64,000 bases of DNA from Phenylobacterium hankyongense (GTDB lineage: Bacteria > Pseudomonadota > Alphaproteobacteria > Caulobacterales > Caulobacteraceae), in the NCBI RefSeq assembly GCF_003254505.1, contig NZ_QFYP01000001.1:2712001-2776000 (forward strand). The letters are read 5' to 3'. The position numbers were made by a program, and so were the translations under genes. This document shows, piece after piece, positions 16,440 to 24,884 of the stretch. The notes under the pieces are model-generated. The model ran no database searches, was not told the DNA's origin, and saw only the letters and a list, made by a program, of their open reading frames with translations. How positions within the stretch are numbered: position 1 is the stretch's first letter; every line of letters begins with the position of its first letter.

Positions 16440-17405
16440 GTGGACCTGGCCCAGCCGCGGCTGGGCTCGAAGGTGGTCTACGCCACCGACGACTTCTTCG
16501 CCGACAAGGCGCGGCTGATCGCGCCCGCCGAGCCGGTGTTCATCCCCGGCAAATACGACGCCAACGGCAAGTGGATGGACGGCTGGGAGAGCCGCCGAAA
16601 GCGCGTGCCCGGCCACGACTGGTGCGTGGTCCGCCTGGGCGTGCCCGGCGTGGTCGCCGGCTTCGAGATCGACACCCGCCACTTCACCGGCAACTACCCG
16701 CCGGGCGCGGCGCTGGAGGTCTGCCGTTCGGGCGAGACCGCGCCCGGCGACGACGCCGGCTGGATCAAGGTCACGCCGCGGCTCGACCTGAAGGGCGACG
16801 ACCGGGTCTACGTTCCGATCGAGCACCCCGAGCCCGTCACCCACGTGCGCCTGCATATCTTCCCGGACGGCGGCGTGGCGCGGCTGCGGGTGTGGGGGAG
16901 GGTGGTCCCGGACTTTTCAAAGCTGGGCGTCGACGAGGTCATCGACCTGCTGGCCCTGGCCAACGGCGGGCGCGGGATCATCGCCAACGACGAGCACTAC
17001 GGCCGGGTCGAGAACCTCACCGCGCCGGGCCGCGGCGTCCACATGGGCGACGGCTGGGAGACGCGGCGCCGCCGTGAGCCGGGCCACGACTGGGCGATCC
17101 TGGAACTGGGCGCGGCCGGCCTGATCGAGGCGGTCACGGTCGATACGGCGCACTTCAAGGGCAACTATCCGAACCGCTGCTCGATCCAGGCCACGGCTGC
17201 GGCGCAGGGCTCGCCGCAGGAGGTCGCCGAGCAGGCGCAGAACTGGCCGGTGCTGCTGCCGGAGGTGAAGCTTTCCGGCGACCACGTCCACGTCTTCCGC
17301 GACGAGCTGGCGAGCCTCGGACCGGTGAAGTTCGTGCGGCTGAACATCTATCCCGACGGCGGCGTGAGCCGGCTGCGGCTGATGGGGCGTCTGGCGGACG
17401 CGTGA
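16440..17405 (+). CDS. alc: Allantoicase
   Basis: 321 residues. Hydrolyses allantoate to ureidoglycolate and urea. Two tandem copies of the beta-sandwich allantoicase domain are plain: first copy RLGSKVVYATDDFFADKARL, DGWESRRKRVPGHDWCVV, EIDTRHFTGNYPPG, RLHIFPDGGVARLRVWG; second copy MGDGWETRRRREPGHDWAIL, TVDTAHFKGNYPNR, RLNIYPDGGVSRLRLMG. GTG 16440 is the first canonical start in frame and precedes the first conserved residues by one codon. A CTG at 16413 would add nine residues and is not excluded. Confidence 0.92.
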   Translation: MDLAQPRLGSKVVYATDDFFADKARLIAPAEPVFIPGKYDANGKWMDGWESRRKRVPGHDWCVVRLGVPGVVAGFEIDTRHFTGNYPPGAALEVCRSGETAPGDDAGWIKVTPRLDLKGDDRVYVPIEHPEPVTHVRLHIFPDGGVARLRVWGRVVPDFSKLGVDEVIDLLALANGGRGIIANDEHYGRVENLTAPGRGVHMGDGWETRRRREPGHDWAILELGAAGLIEAVTVDTAHFKGNYPNRCSIQATAAAQGSPQEVAEQAQNWPVLLPEVKLSGDHVHVFRDELASLGPVKFVRLNIYPDGGVSRLRLMGRLADA

Positions 17406-17555
17406 TCTCGGGCCGGCGCCGCAAGCAGATGCGCCTGGCCTCCAAGATAATGGAAAGATCAGTGGCGGGGCGGATCCGTCGGGCGGCGCTTGCCGCGTCA
17501 CAGGCGTCGCCGGACGACTTGCCAAGGCCAATATCCGGGAGCAGTCTTCGATCTC

Positions 17556-17593
17556 AAAGGCCCTGCGCCGGCGATCCGGCGGCAGGGCTTTCT
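17556..17593 (+). terminator. Terminator-like hairpin between alc and the URC1-like gene
   Basis: AAAGGCCCTGC-GCCGG pairs with CCGGCGGCAGGGCTTT (one bulge each side), followed by TTTCTTGATT. It may end the uraD-alc transcript or act as an attenuator ahead of the URC genes. The rest of 17406-17619 holds no gene I can support. Confidence 0.6.
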
Positions 17594-17619
17594 TGATTCT
17601 GGAGGCGCGACCCAGCCCC

Positions 17620-18876
17620 ATGTCCAGCAACAGGACATCGCATATCCGGCTCACCTCGCATCCCGGGAATGGCTCGGCGAGCCGCTTCCCCATCCATTGG
17701 GATGCGCCGACGGCGCGCGAGCGCGGCCCGGTCATCGCCACGCCGAACTCCGGCGCGGACCGCAATGCCGTGGGCGCGCACGGCGGCGCCTATTCAATCT
17801 ATCGCGCGCTGGCGATCTCCGCCGGCGCCATGGACCCGCTGGTCCGGCCGGAACTGCACAACACCCATCCGGTGGTCTCGATCGGGCCGCACCCGCAGTG
17901 GAGCGAGGCCGGCAAGATCGTCTCGCTCGACCCCTGGGGCCACCGGGTGGCCGAAGACTTCGCCCCGGAGTTGGCCGAGGGCGTCGACATCCGCCCGACC
18001 ATCGCGGTCACCAAGGCGCGCATCAGCCTGCCGGAAATCGCCGACGCCATCGCCAGGGGGCGGCTGACGGTCGACGGCAAGATCGTCCACGAGGGCGGCG
18101 ACGTGGCGGTGACCAAGGCCGCCATCGATCCGGTCTGGCACCTGCCGGGCATCGCCGAGCGGTTCGAGGTCGACGAGACCCAGCTGCGGCGCACCCTGTT
18201 CGAGCAGACCGGCGGCATGTACCCGGAGCTGGTCACCCGGCCCGACATCGCGGTCTTCCTGCCGCCGATCGGCGGGATCACCCTCTACATGTTCGGCGAC
18301 CCGGCGCAGCTCGGCGATAGGCGCTTCACGCTCACCTGCCGGGTGCACGACGAGTGCAACGGCTCCGACGTCTTCGGCTCCGACATCTGCACCTGCCGGC
18401 CCTATCTGGTCCACGGCATCGAGGAGAGCGTCGCCCAGGCGCAGGCCGGCGGCACGGGGCTGATCGTCTACAACCGCAAGGAGGGCCGGGCGCTCGGCGA
18501 GGTGACCAAGTTCCTGGTCTACAACGCCCGCAAGCGCCAGCCCGGCGGCGACCAGGCGGCGACCTATTTCGAGCGCACCGAGTGCGTCGCCGGCGTGCAG
18601 GATGCGCGCTTCCAGCAGCTGATGCCGGACATCATCCACTGGCTGGGCATCCGCCGGATCGACCGCTTCGTGTCGATGTCCAACATGAAGTACGACGCCC
18701 TGGTGAAGGGCGGCATCGAGATCGGCGAGCGCGTGCCGATCCCGGATTACCTGGTCCCCGACGACGCCTCGGTGGAGATGGAGGCCAAGAAGGCCGCCGG
18801 CTACTTCACGCCGGAACCGGCCCCGACCGCCGCGGACCTGGCCAAGGTGGTCGGCCGCGACCTCAAGGAATTCTGA
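17620..18876 (+). CDS. URC1-type GTP cyclohydrolase II homologue (pyrimidine catabolism)
   Basis: 418 residues. The C-terminal half is GTP cyclohydrolase II-like and keeps the zinc site Cys246-x10-Cys257-x-Cys259 ([20 protein letters not shown]) and the [14 protein letters not shown] segment (compare the YLRQEGRGIG of RibA). The first about 190 residues are an extension absent from riboflavin Rib[33 protein letters not shown]. That architecture plus the two genes that follow (DUF1688, uracil phosphoribosyltransferase) matches URC1 of the URC uracil-degradation pathway first described in yeast. Start ATG 17620; a TTG at 17593 is an alternative. Confidence 0.82.
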   Translation: MSSNRTSHIRLTSHPGNGSASRFPIHWDAPTARERGPVIATPNSGADRNAVGAHGGAYSIYRALAISAGAMDPLVRPELHNTHPVVSIGPHPQWSEAGKIVSLDPWGHRVAEDFAPELAEGVDIRPTIAVTKARISLPEIADAIARGRLTVDGKIVHEGGDVAVTKAAIDPVWHLPGIAERFEVDETQLRRTLFEQTGGMYPELVTRPDIAVFLPPIGGITLYMFGDPAQLGDRRFTLTCRVHDECNGSDVFGSDICTCRPYLVHGIEESVAQAQAGGTGLIVYNRKEGRALGEVTKFLVYNARKRQPGGDQAATYFERTECVAGVQDARFQQLMPDIIHWLGIRRIDRFVSMSNMKYDALVKGGIEIGERVPIPDYLVPDDASVEMEAKKAAGYFTPEPAPTAADLAKVVGRDLKEF

Positions 18877-18904
18877 GCATAGAGCCGCGCGCCCACTTCC
18901 ATCT

Positions 18905-19005
18905 GTCATCCCCGCGCAAGCGGGGACCCAGGTGTTTTATTGAGGACCACCGGCGTGTCCGGACTGAACGAAAAAAGCCTGGGTCCCCGCTTGCGCGGGG
19001 ATGAC
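18905..19005. repeat. Perfect 28-bp inverted repeat element with 45-nt spacer
   Basis: The 28 nt at 18905-18932 are the exact reverse complement of 18978-19005. Each arm contains its own hairpin (CCCCGC gcaa GCGGGG). The spacer is AT-richer than the surroundings, with TTTTAT at one end and GAAAAAAG at the other extending the pairing. The arm resembles short palindromic repeats scattered between genes in many Caulobacterales and other alphaproteobacteria. I saw one copy in this window. It separates the URC1-like and DUF1688 genes and overlaps the only usable starts of the latter. Confidence 0.85.
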
Positions 19006-20193
19006 CGGGACAGGGTCGCGGCGCGCGGCCTGCTGTCGTCCGCCGCAGTGCGCGAGCGGGCGCAGGAGCTGCTGGCGATCGCGCTGGCCGGCGGCCTCAG
19101 CGACTGGCGGGTGGATCTCGACCGCCTGGCCCTCGCCGCCGACCTCACCGCCGAGGTGGTGCGGGCCAGCTATCCGGACCTGAAGGTCCCGTTCCACGCC
19201 CGCTGGCGGCACTTCGTGGTGGAGGGGCGCGACCTCTGGGCGGAGGGGCTGGCGGCGCGGGGCTGGGCGGGCAGGGCCGAGGCCGGCCGGGCCGCCTTCG
19301 ACCTGGTGATCCCCTCGGTGCTGCTGGACGCCGGGGCCGGGGCGGCCTGGCGCTATCGGGATGCGGCGACCGGCGCGGTGCTGGGGCGCTCCGAGGGCCT
19401 GGGGGTCGCCTCCCTGCGGCTGTTCGAGTCCGGGGCGCTGTCGTCCGATCCCGCCGATCCGCTGCGGGCCGACGCGCTCGACCGGGTGGACGCAGCCCTG
19501 CTGGCCAGGGCGTTCCAGGTCAGCGAGGACAATCCGCTGGTCGGTCTCGACGGCCGCGCGGCCCTGCTGCGCCGGCTGGGCGAGGCGGTGGGCCGGCCGG
19601 GGACGCTGTTCGACGTGATGGCGGGCCGGGCGCGGGGCGGACGGCTGCCCGCGCCGGTGATCCTGGAGGTGCTGCTCGACGCGCTGGGGCCGATCTGGCC
19701 GGGGCGGCTGGAGCTGGGCGGCGTGGCGCTCGGCGACTGCTGGCGCCATCCGGCGCTGCGCCGCGACGACGCCACCGACGGGCTCGTGCCGCTGCACAAG
19801 CTGTCCCAGTGGATGTCTTATTCTCTGATCGAGCCGCTGGAAGCGGCGGGGGTAGAGGTCCACGACATCGACGGGCTGACCGGCCTGGCGGAGTACCGCA
19901 ACGGCGGCCTCTTCGTGGACACCGGCGTGCTGGTGCTGGGCGATCCGCAGGACGCCGGCCGCGCCCACCCCGTGGACGGGCCGCTGGTGGTGGGCTGGCG
20001 GGCGCTGACGGTGGCGCTGCTCGATCGCCTCGCGCCGCTGGTGCGCGAACGGCTCGGCGTCAGGGCGGAAGACTTCCCGCTGGCCCGCGTGCTTGAAGGC
20101 GGGTCCTGGGCGGCCGGGCGCCGGATCGCGCGCGAACTGCGCGCCGACGGCGGGCCGCCGATCGCCGTCATCAGCGACGGCACGGTATTCTGA
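18955..20193 (+). CDS. DUF1688 / URC4-like protein (start uncertain, inside a repeat)
   Basis: Up to 412 residues. Belongs by eye to the DUF1688 family, whose yeast member URC4 is needed for uracil breakdown through the URC route; the reaction is not settled. Recognisable parts: [91 protein letters not shown] and [11 protein letters not shown]. The conserved part begins near 19030, yet in-frame starts are TTG 18940, GTG 18955 and TTG 18991 (all within the repeat element), CTG 19030 or GTG 19048. GTG 18955 has GAGG 9 nt upstream and is used here. Confidence 0.8.
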   Translation: MSGLNEKSLGPRLRGDDRDRVAARGLLSSAAVRERAQELLAIALAGGLSDWRVDLDRLALAADLTAEVVRASYPDLKVPFHARWRHFVVEGRDLWAEGLAARGWAGRAEAGRAAFDLVIPSVLLDAGAGAAWRYRDAATGAVLGRSEGLGVASLRLFESGALSSDPADPLRADALDRVDAALLARAFQVSEDNPLVGLDGRAALLRRLGEAVGRPGTLFDVMAGRARGGRLPAPVILEVLLDALGPIWPGRLELGGVALGDCWRHPALRRDDATDGLVPLHKLSQWMSYSLIEPLEAAGVEVHDIDGLTGLAEYRNGGLFVDTGVLVLGDPQDAGRAHPVDGPLVVGWRALTVALLDRLAPLVRERLGVRAEDFPLARVLEGGSWAAGRRIARELRADGGPPIAVISDGTVF

Positions 20194-20201
20194 GGGGGAA
20201 C

Positions 20202-20831
20202 ATGAAGGGCGTCACGATCGTCGACCACCCGCTGGTGCAGCACAAGCTGACGCTGATGCGGAGGCAGGACACCTCCACCAAGAGCTTCCGGCAGCTGCTG
20301 AAGGAGATCGGCGGGTTGATCTGCTACGAGGTCACCCGCGACCTGCCGCTCGAGACGGTGCAGATCGAGACGCCGCTGACGACCATGTCGGCGCCGACGC
20401 TGGCCGGCAAGAAGCTGGTGTTCGCCGCCATCCTGCGCTCGGGCATGGGCATGCTGGACGGGATGCTGGAGCTGGTCCCGGCCGCGCGTGTGGCCCACGT
20501 GGGCCTCTATCGCGACCCGGCGACGCTGGCCTGCGTGGAGTACTACTTCAAGGCGCCCGCGGACCTCTCCGAGCGGACGGTGATCGTGGTCGATCCGATG
20601 CTGGCCACCGGCAACACCGCCATCGCCGCGGTGGACCGGCTGAAGGAGGCCGGCGCGCGGTCGATCCGCATGGCCTGCCTGCTGGCCTCGCCCGAGGGGC
20701 TGTCCAAGTTCCAGGGCCACCACCCGGGCATCCCGGTGTGGACGGCGGCAGTGGACGAGCGGCTGAACGACCACGGCTATATCCTCCCGGGCTTGGGGGA
20801 CGCGGGCGACCGGATGTACGGGACCAAATAG
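20202..20831 (+). CDS. upp: Uracil phosphoribosyltransferase
   Basis: 209 residues, full length. Makes UMP from uracil and PRPP. Seen: [33 protein letters not shown], the PRPP loop [14 protein letters not shown] (127-140) and the C-terminal uracil-binding [21 protein letters not shown] has AGGGGGA upstream, 8 nt after the DUF1688 stop. In isolation it would be called a salvage enzyme; directly downstream of URC1- and URC4-like genes it fits URC6, the first step of URC-type uracil catabolism. A separate salvage upp elsewhere in the genome would support that. Confidence 0.93.
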   Translation: MKGVTIVDHPLVQHKLTLMRRQDTSTKSFRQLLKEIGGLICYEVTRDLPLETVQIETPLTTMSAPTLAGKKLVFAAILRSGMGMLDGMLELVPAARVAHVGLYRDPATLACVEYYFKAPADLSERTVIVVDPMLATGNTAIAAVDRLKEAGARSIRMACLLASPEGLSKFQGHHPGIPVWTAAVDERLNDHGYILPGLGDAGDRMYGTK

Positions 20832-20847
20832 GCCGCGCGTCAGGCCC

Positions 20848-21492
20848 TCAGAGCAGCAGCGACTGGCTGAGCAGCTGCGCGGCGTCGCGGAACAAGTCGT
20901 CGCGGGGAATGCGATCTTCCTCGTTCAGCATCTCGTCGACCGCGAAGCCGAGCTCGACCGAGAGCCGCAGGCGCCGCCAGAGCACCTCGCGCGGCATGTT
21001 CGGGAGCAGCGGGGCGTAGACCTCGACCATGCGGTCGGTGACCAGGCGGTGGGATTCGATGCGGACGTGGGCGAGCTGCGGCACGGCGCGCAGGGCGCGC
21101 AGGGTCCAGACCGCGCCCGGTTCGGCGTCGGTCACCCGGGCGGTGGCCCGCAGCAGCTCCTCGACGGCGGCGCCCAGCGCCACCAGCCCGCCGGGCGCAT
21201 GGCGGTCCAGCCACTCGAACAGCACCGCGTTCTGGCGATCCATCAGCCGGCGGCCCAGGGCCTCCAGCACGGCGTACTTGTCGGCGAAGTAGCGATAGAG
21301 CGCCGGCGGCGTCATGCCGGCCCGCGCGCAGATCTGGTTGGTGGAGATCCGCTCCACGCCCACCTCGGCCAGCAACTCGCCGGCCACGTCGAGCAGCCGC
21401 TCGTAGGTCTGCACCGCACGGTCCTGGCGCGGCGGCGCGCGGCGGGCGGCGGAGGGGGCCAGGGTTAGCTTTTGGGAAGATCTCGTCGCCAT
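20848..21492 (-). CDS. TetR-family transcriptional regulator
   Basis: 214 residues. The N-terminal helix-turn-helix is at about 30-75 (RLLDVAGELLAEVGVERIST, QICARAGMTPPALYRYFADKY), followed by a helical ligand domain of unassigned type. ATG at 21492; GTG at 21507 would add five residues. It lies 31 nt downstream of the MFS gene on the same strand. A 15-bp palindrome overlaps its start, so autoregulation is likely. Convergent with upp. Confidence 0.9.
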   Translation of the reverse strand: MATRSSQKLTLAPSAARRAPPRQDRAVQTYERLLDVAGELLAEVGVERISTNQICARAGMTPPALYRYFADKYAVLEALGRRLMDRQNAVLFEWLDRHAPGGLVALGAAVEELLRATARVTDAEPGAVWTLRALRAVPQLAHVRIESHRLVTDRMVEVYAPLLPNMPREVLWRRLRLSVELGFAVDEMLNEEDRIPRDDLFRDAAQLLSQSLLL

Positions 21493-21507
21493 GTGCTTCC
21501 GAAGCAC
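21493..21507. promoter_or_regulatory. Palindrome GTGCTTC-C-GAAGCAC at the tetR start
   Basis: A perfect odd palindrome with 7-bp arms, immediately upstream of the TetR ATG. Its size and place suit a TetR operator for autorepression, but it could also be an RNA hairpin hiding the start. Confidence 0.45.
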
Positions 21508-21523
21508 GGAAAAGTCCGCCCGG

Positions 21524-22699
21524 TCAAACCGTTACGTGCTGGCGCGCGGGACGCAGGTGCAGGCCGGTGACGACCAACATGCCGAGCACCAGGCAGACCG
21601 CCCCGAACACCACCGCGCCGCGGGCGTCGGTGTCGCTGACCAGCAGCGACGCCATCAGCGGGCCGAGGCTGCCGCCCAGCAGCTGGGCGCCGCCGAGCAG
21701 GACCGCCGCGCGGCGACTGGGGTCGGCCTCGATGACCATCGGCACCAGGAACGGCATCAGGAACAGCCACACGAACCCGAAGGCGGCCGAGGCGGCGAGG
21801 AACACCGGCGCCCCCGGCAGGCTGGCGAACAGCGCCAGCAGCGCGAGGTCGATGACGGTGCAGGCCAGCAGCGTCCAGAACCACTTCAGCCGGCCGGCCA
21901 GGACCGTGGCGGCCGCCCCGCCCATGACCTGGAAGGCGAGCGACAGGGACACCGCCGTGCCGACCACCGCGGGGGCGTGCCCGGCCTGTTTCGACAGCGG
22001 CTCGGCATAGACCCAGACGCCGACGATGAAGGCCAGGAACAGGAAGCAGGCGCCGAGCGCGACGAAGCCGCGCAGGGGCGGCAGGCCGCCCGGCGCGTCG
22101 GCCGCCGCCAGCGGCGCATAGCGGGCCGGACTGGCCAGGGCCGCGAGGCCGGCGAGGGCGCTGAGGGCGGCCAGCGCCACCCAGCCGCCGTTCACCCCGT
22201 GCTTCGCCACCACGAAGGCGGTGAGCGCCGCGGCCAGGCCGAACTGCGCCAGGGTCTGAACAGTGAGGAAGACGCCGGACCAGCGCTCCGGCCGCGGCGC
22301 GCGGGCGATCATGCCGAGGATCAGCCACATCATCACGCCGCTGGGCACGCCGGCGGCGGCGCGCATCACGGTCACCGCCTCGCCGGACACCCGCACGGTG
22401 AGCAGGTCGATGGCCGCCAGGGCCAGGCCGGCGACGAGGCCGATCCAGCGCAGCCGCTCGGGCTTCAGCCAGGCGCCGGCGAGACCGGCCGCCAGCCCCA
22501 TGGTCAGCAGCTCGGCGGTGGCGGCGTGACCGAGTTGGCTGGGGGTCAGCCGGCCCTCCTGCTCGAGGCCGCCGAGCAGCTGCGGCTGCAGGCCGGCGAT
22601 CAGCACCGCCACGACGCCGACGAACATGACGGCGGCGCTCTGCAGCTGCGAGGGGGGCTCGCCGATCCAGGCGATGGAGCTCTTCGGCGTGGCGTGCAG
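21524..22699 (-). CDS. MFS transporter (12-helix type, CTG start proposed)
   Basis: 391 residues with about twelve hydrophobic segments, for example VMFVGVVAVLIAGLQPQLLG (first) and MRAAAGVPSGVMMWLILGM. The substrate is not evident. In-frame start candidates are TTG 22759, CTG 22699 and ATG 22627; only CTG has a good ribosome-binding site (GGGGAGG, 5 nt before). ATG 22627 would start right at the first membrane helix. It is divergent from the aminotransferase gene and upstream of tetR. It is probably regulated by that TetR and may move the substrate or product of the aminotransferase/transketolase module. Confidence 0.8.
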   Translation of the reverse strand: MHATPKSSIAWIGEPPSQLQSAAVMFVGVVAVLIAGLQPQLLGGLEQEGRLTPSQLGHAATAELLTMGLAAGLAGAWLKPERLRWIGLVAGLALAAIDLLTVRVSGEAVTVMRAAAGVPSGVMMWLILGMIARAPRPERWSGVFLTVQTLAQFGLAAALTAFVVAKHGVNGGWVALAALSALAGLAALASPARYAPLAAADAPGGLPPLRGFVALGACFLFLAFIVGVWVYAEPLSKQAGHAPAVVGTAVSLSLAFQVMGGAAATVLAGRLKWFWTLLACTVIDLALLALFASLPGAPVFLAASAAFGFVWLFLMPFLVPMVIEADPSRRAAVLLGGAQLLGGSLGPLMASLLVSDTDARGAVVFGAVCLVLGMLVVTGLHLRPARQHVTV

Positions 22700-22754
22700 T
22701 GGAACCTCCCCGAGATCACGTCCTCGCCAGTTGAATACCGGACCGGTTGTGCTA

Positions 22755-22774
22755 GTCAAAACTATCTTTTTGAC
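22755..22774. promoter_or_regulatory. Inverted repeat GTCAAAA-n6-TTTTGAC between MFS and aminotransferase genes
   Basis: 7-bp arms around a 6-nt centre, ending one base before the GGAGG of the aminotransferase gene. It stands out as AT-rich in GC-rich DNA and is placed to block transcription or translation of that operon. A TetR-family operator is a reasonable reading. Confidence 0.5.
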
Positions 22775-22785
22775 GGAGGCGGCTC

Positions 22786-24054
22786 GTGGTCAGGCGCAAC
22801 AGCAAGGACGCGGAGCTGCGCGAACGCGCAGCCAAGGTCATTCCGGGCGGGATGTACGGCCACCAGTCGACGGGGCTGCTGCCCGACGACTACCCGCAGT
22901 TCTTCTCGCGCGGCCAGGGCGCGCGGCTGTGGGACGTCGACGGCAACGAGCTGCTGGACTTCATGTGCGCCTACGGGCCGAACCTGTTCGGCTACGGCGA
23001 CGCGCAGATCGACCGGGCCTATATCGACCAGCTGGCGATCGGCGACACCCTGACCGGACCCACCGGCCTGATCGTCGAGCTGGCCGAGCAGTTCACCGCC
23101 ATGGTCCGGCACGCCGACTGGGCGATCTTCTGCAAGAACGGCACCGACGCCACCTCGATGGCGCTGGTCACCGCGCGCGCCCACACGAAGAAGAAGACCG
23201 TCATCCTGGCCAAGGGCGCCTATCACGGCGCCGCGCCCTGGTGCACGCCCAGGCCCACCGGCACGACCGCCGAGGACAAGGCGCACCAGGTGTTCTGCGC
23301 CTACAACGACATCGCCAGCCTCGACGCCGCGGCGGCCGCGGCGGGCGACGACCTGGCCGCCATCTTCGCGGCGCCGATGAAGCACGACGCCTTCGTCGAC
23401 CAGGCGCTGCCGGACCCGGCCTACGCTCGCCGGGCGCGGGAGATCTGCGATCGCACCGGCGCGCTGCTGGTGGTGGACGACGTGCGCGGCGGCCTGCGGC
23501 TGGCCCGCGATTGCAGCTGGTCGCTGGTCGGCGTCGAGCCCGACCTCTCCACCTGGGGCAAGTGCATCGCCAACGGCCACCCGCTGTCGGCCCTGCTGGG
23601 CTCGGACAAGGCGCGCGCCGCCGCGGCCTCGATCTATGTGACCGGCTCCTACTGGTTCCAGGCCGCCCCGATGGCGGCGGCGCTGGTGACGCTGAAGCGG
23701 GTGCGGGAGACCGATTACCTGGAGCGGATCCAGGGCGTCGGCCAGCGGCTGCGCGACGGGCTGGCCGAGCGGGCGACGGCGGCGGGCTTCGGCCTGCGGC
23801 AGACGGGGCCGGTGACCATGCCGCTGTTCCTGTTCGATGAGGACCCGGATCTCCGCAAGGGCTTCTTCTGGTCGAGCGAGATGCTGAAGCGCCGGGTCTA
23901 CGTGCACCCGTGGCACAACATGTTCATGTGCGCGGCGATGACGCTGGCCGACATCGACCAGGCGCTGGAGGCCGCCGAGGCGTCGTTCGCGGCGCTGAAG
24001 ACCCAGGCCGGCTCGCTGGGGCCGGTCGACAAGCTCGCCTTCCTCGCCGCATGA
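22786..24054 (+). CDS. Class III PLP aminotransferase (glutamate-1-semialdehyde aminomutase-like)
   Basis: 422 residues, GTG start with GGAGG at 6 nt. Seen: RERAAKVIPGGMYGHQS and ARLWDVDGNELLDFMCAYGP at the N-terminus, FCKNGTDATSMAL (phosphate-binding loop), YHGAAPWC, LLVVDDVRGGLR (PLP Asp) and the Schiff-base lysine Lys259 in STWGKCIANGHP. It resembles the group around hemL but lacks the gene context of haem synthesis. Its stop overlaps the start of the first transketolase gene (ATGA), so the three are one operon; an amino or keto sugar is a likely substrate by inference. Confidence 0.87.
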   Translation: MVRRNSKDAELRERAAKVIPGGMYGHQSTGLLPDDYPQFFSRGQGARLWDVDGNELLDFMCAYGPNLFGYGDAQIDRAYIDQLAIGDTLTGPTGLIVELAEQFTAMVRHADWAIFCKNGTDATSMALVTARAHTKKKTVILAKGAYHGAAPWCTPRPTGTTAEDKAHQVFCAYNDIASLDAAAAAAGDDLAAIFAAPMKHDAFVDQALPDPAYARRAREICDRTGALLVVDDVRGGLRLARDCSWSLVGVEPDLSTWGKCIANGHPLSALLGSDKARAAAASIYVTGSYWFQAAPMAAALVTLKRVRETDYLERIQGVGQRLRDGLAERATAAGFGLRQTGPVTMPLFLFDEDPDLRKGFFWSSEMLKRRVYVHPWHNMFMCAAMTLADIDQALEAAEASFAALKTQAGSLGPVDKLAFLAA

Positions 24055-24884
24055 CCCGCAACACCTATTCCGTCCCCGAGCTGGAAGCCCGCGCCCGCGT
24101 GCTGCGCCGGCACGTGGTCCGCCTCGTCGAGAAGGTGAAGATCGGCTACCTGCAGCAGGGCCTGGGCGCCGCGGACATCTTCGCGGCGCTCTACTTCGGG
24201 GAGCTGCGCCTGCGGGAAAACGATCCCGATTGGCCGGGGCGCGACCGCTGCATCCTCTCGACCGCCCACAACACCGCGGTGTTCTACGCGACGCTGGTGG
24301 AACGCGGCCTGCTGCCGCCGGCGCTGCTGGACAGCTACACCGACGACGGCTCGGCGCTGGAGGTGAACGCCTCCGAGCGGGTGGGCGCGCTGGTGGAGGC
24401 GACCTGCGGCTCGCTGGGGCAGGGGCTCTCGGTGGCCGTCGGCATGGCGCTGAGCGTGCGCCGCCAGAAGCTCGACAGCCGCGTCTACGTGATCCTCGGC
24501 GACGGCGAGCTGCAGGAGGGGCAGGTCTGGGAGGCGGCGCTGGCGGCGGCCGGCCACGACCTCGACAACCTCTGCATGATCATCGACCGCAACTGCATGC
24601 AGGTGGAGGGCCACACCGACAAGGTGGTGCGCATGGACCCGGTGGGCGCCAAGTTCGCCGCCTTCGGCTGGCACGCGGTGGATATCGACGGCAACGACAT
24701 GGGCCAGCTGACCGCCGCCCTCGACGCGGCGCGCGGCACCCGCGGCAAGCCCACCCTGATCGTCGCCAACACCCTGGCCGGCTCCGGCGTGCCGTTCCTG
24801 GAGGGCCAGTTGGCCCACCTCGCGCGGCTGACCCCCGAAGACGCCGCCCGGGCGATGGCCATCCTCGACGAGGTCCCGGCATGA
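24051..24884 (+). CDS. Transketolase, N-terminal (TPP-binding) subunit
   Basis: 277 residues. Carries the thiamine-diphosphate motif GDGELQEGQVWEAALAAAG ending in NLCMIIDRN (150-181), STAHNTAVFYATL, and GSLGQGLSVAVGMAL. It needs the C-terminal partner encoded directly after it (4-nt overlap). This two-gene form is a natural architecture, known for example in some sugar-acid and sulfosugar pathways, and is not a frameshift. Together they should move a two-carbon ketol unit between sugars in the cytoplasm. Confidence 0.9.
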   Translation: MTRNTYSVPELEARARVLRRHVVRLVEKVKIGYLQQGLGAADIFAALYFGELRLRENDPDWPGRDRCILSTAHNTAVFYATLVERGLLPPALLDSYTDDGSALEVNASERVGALVEATCGSLGQGLSVAVGMALSVRRQKLDSRVYVILGDGELQEGQVWEAALAAAGHDLDNLCMIIDRNCMQVEGHTDKVVRMDPVGAKFAAFGWHAVDIDGNDMGQLTAALDAARGTRGKPTLIVANTLAGSGVPFLEGQLAHLARLTPEDAARAMAILDEVPA

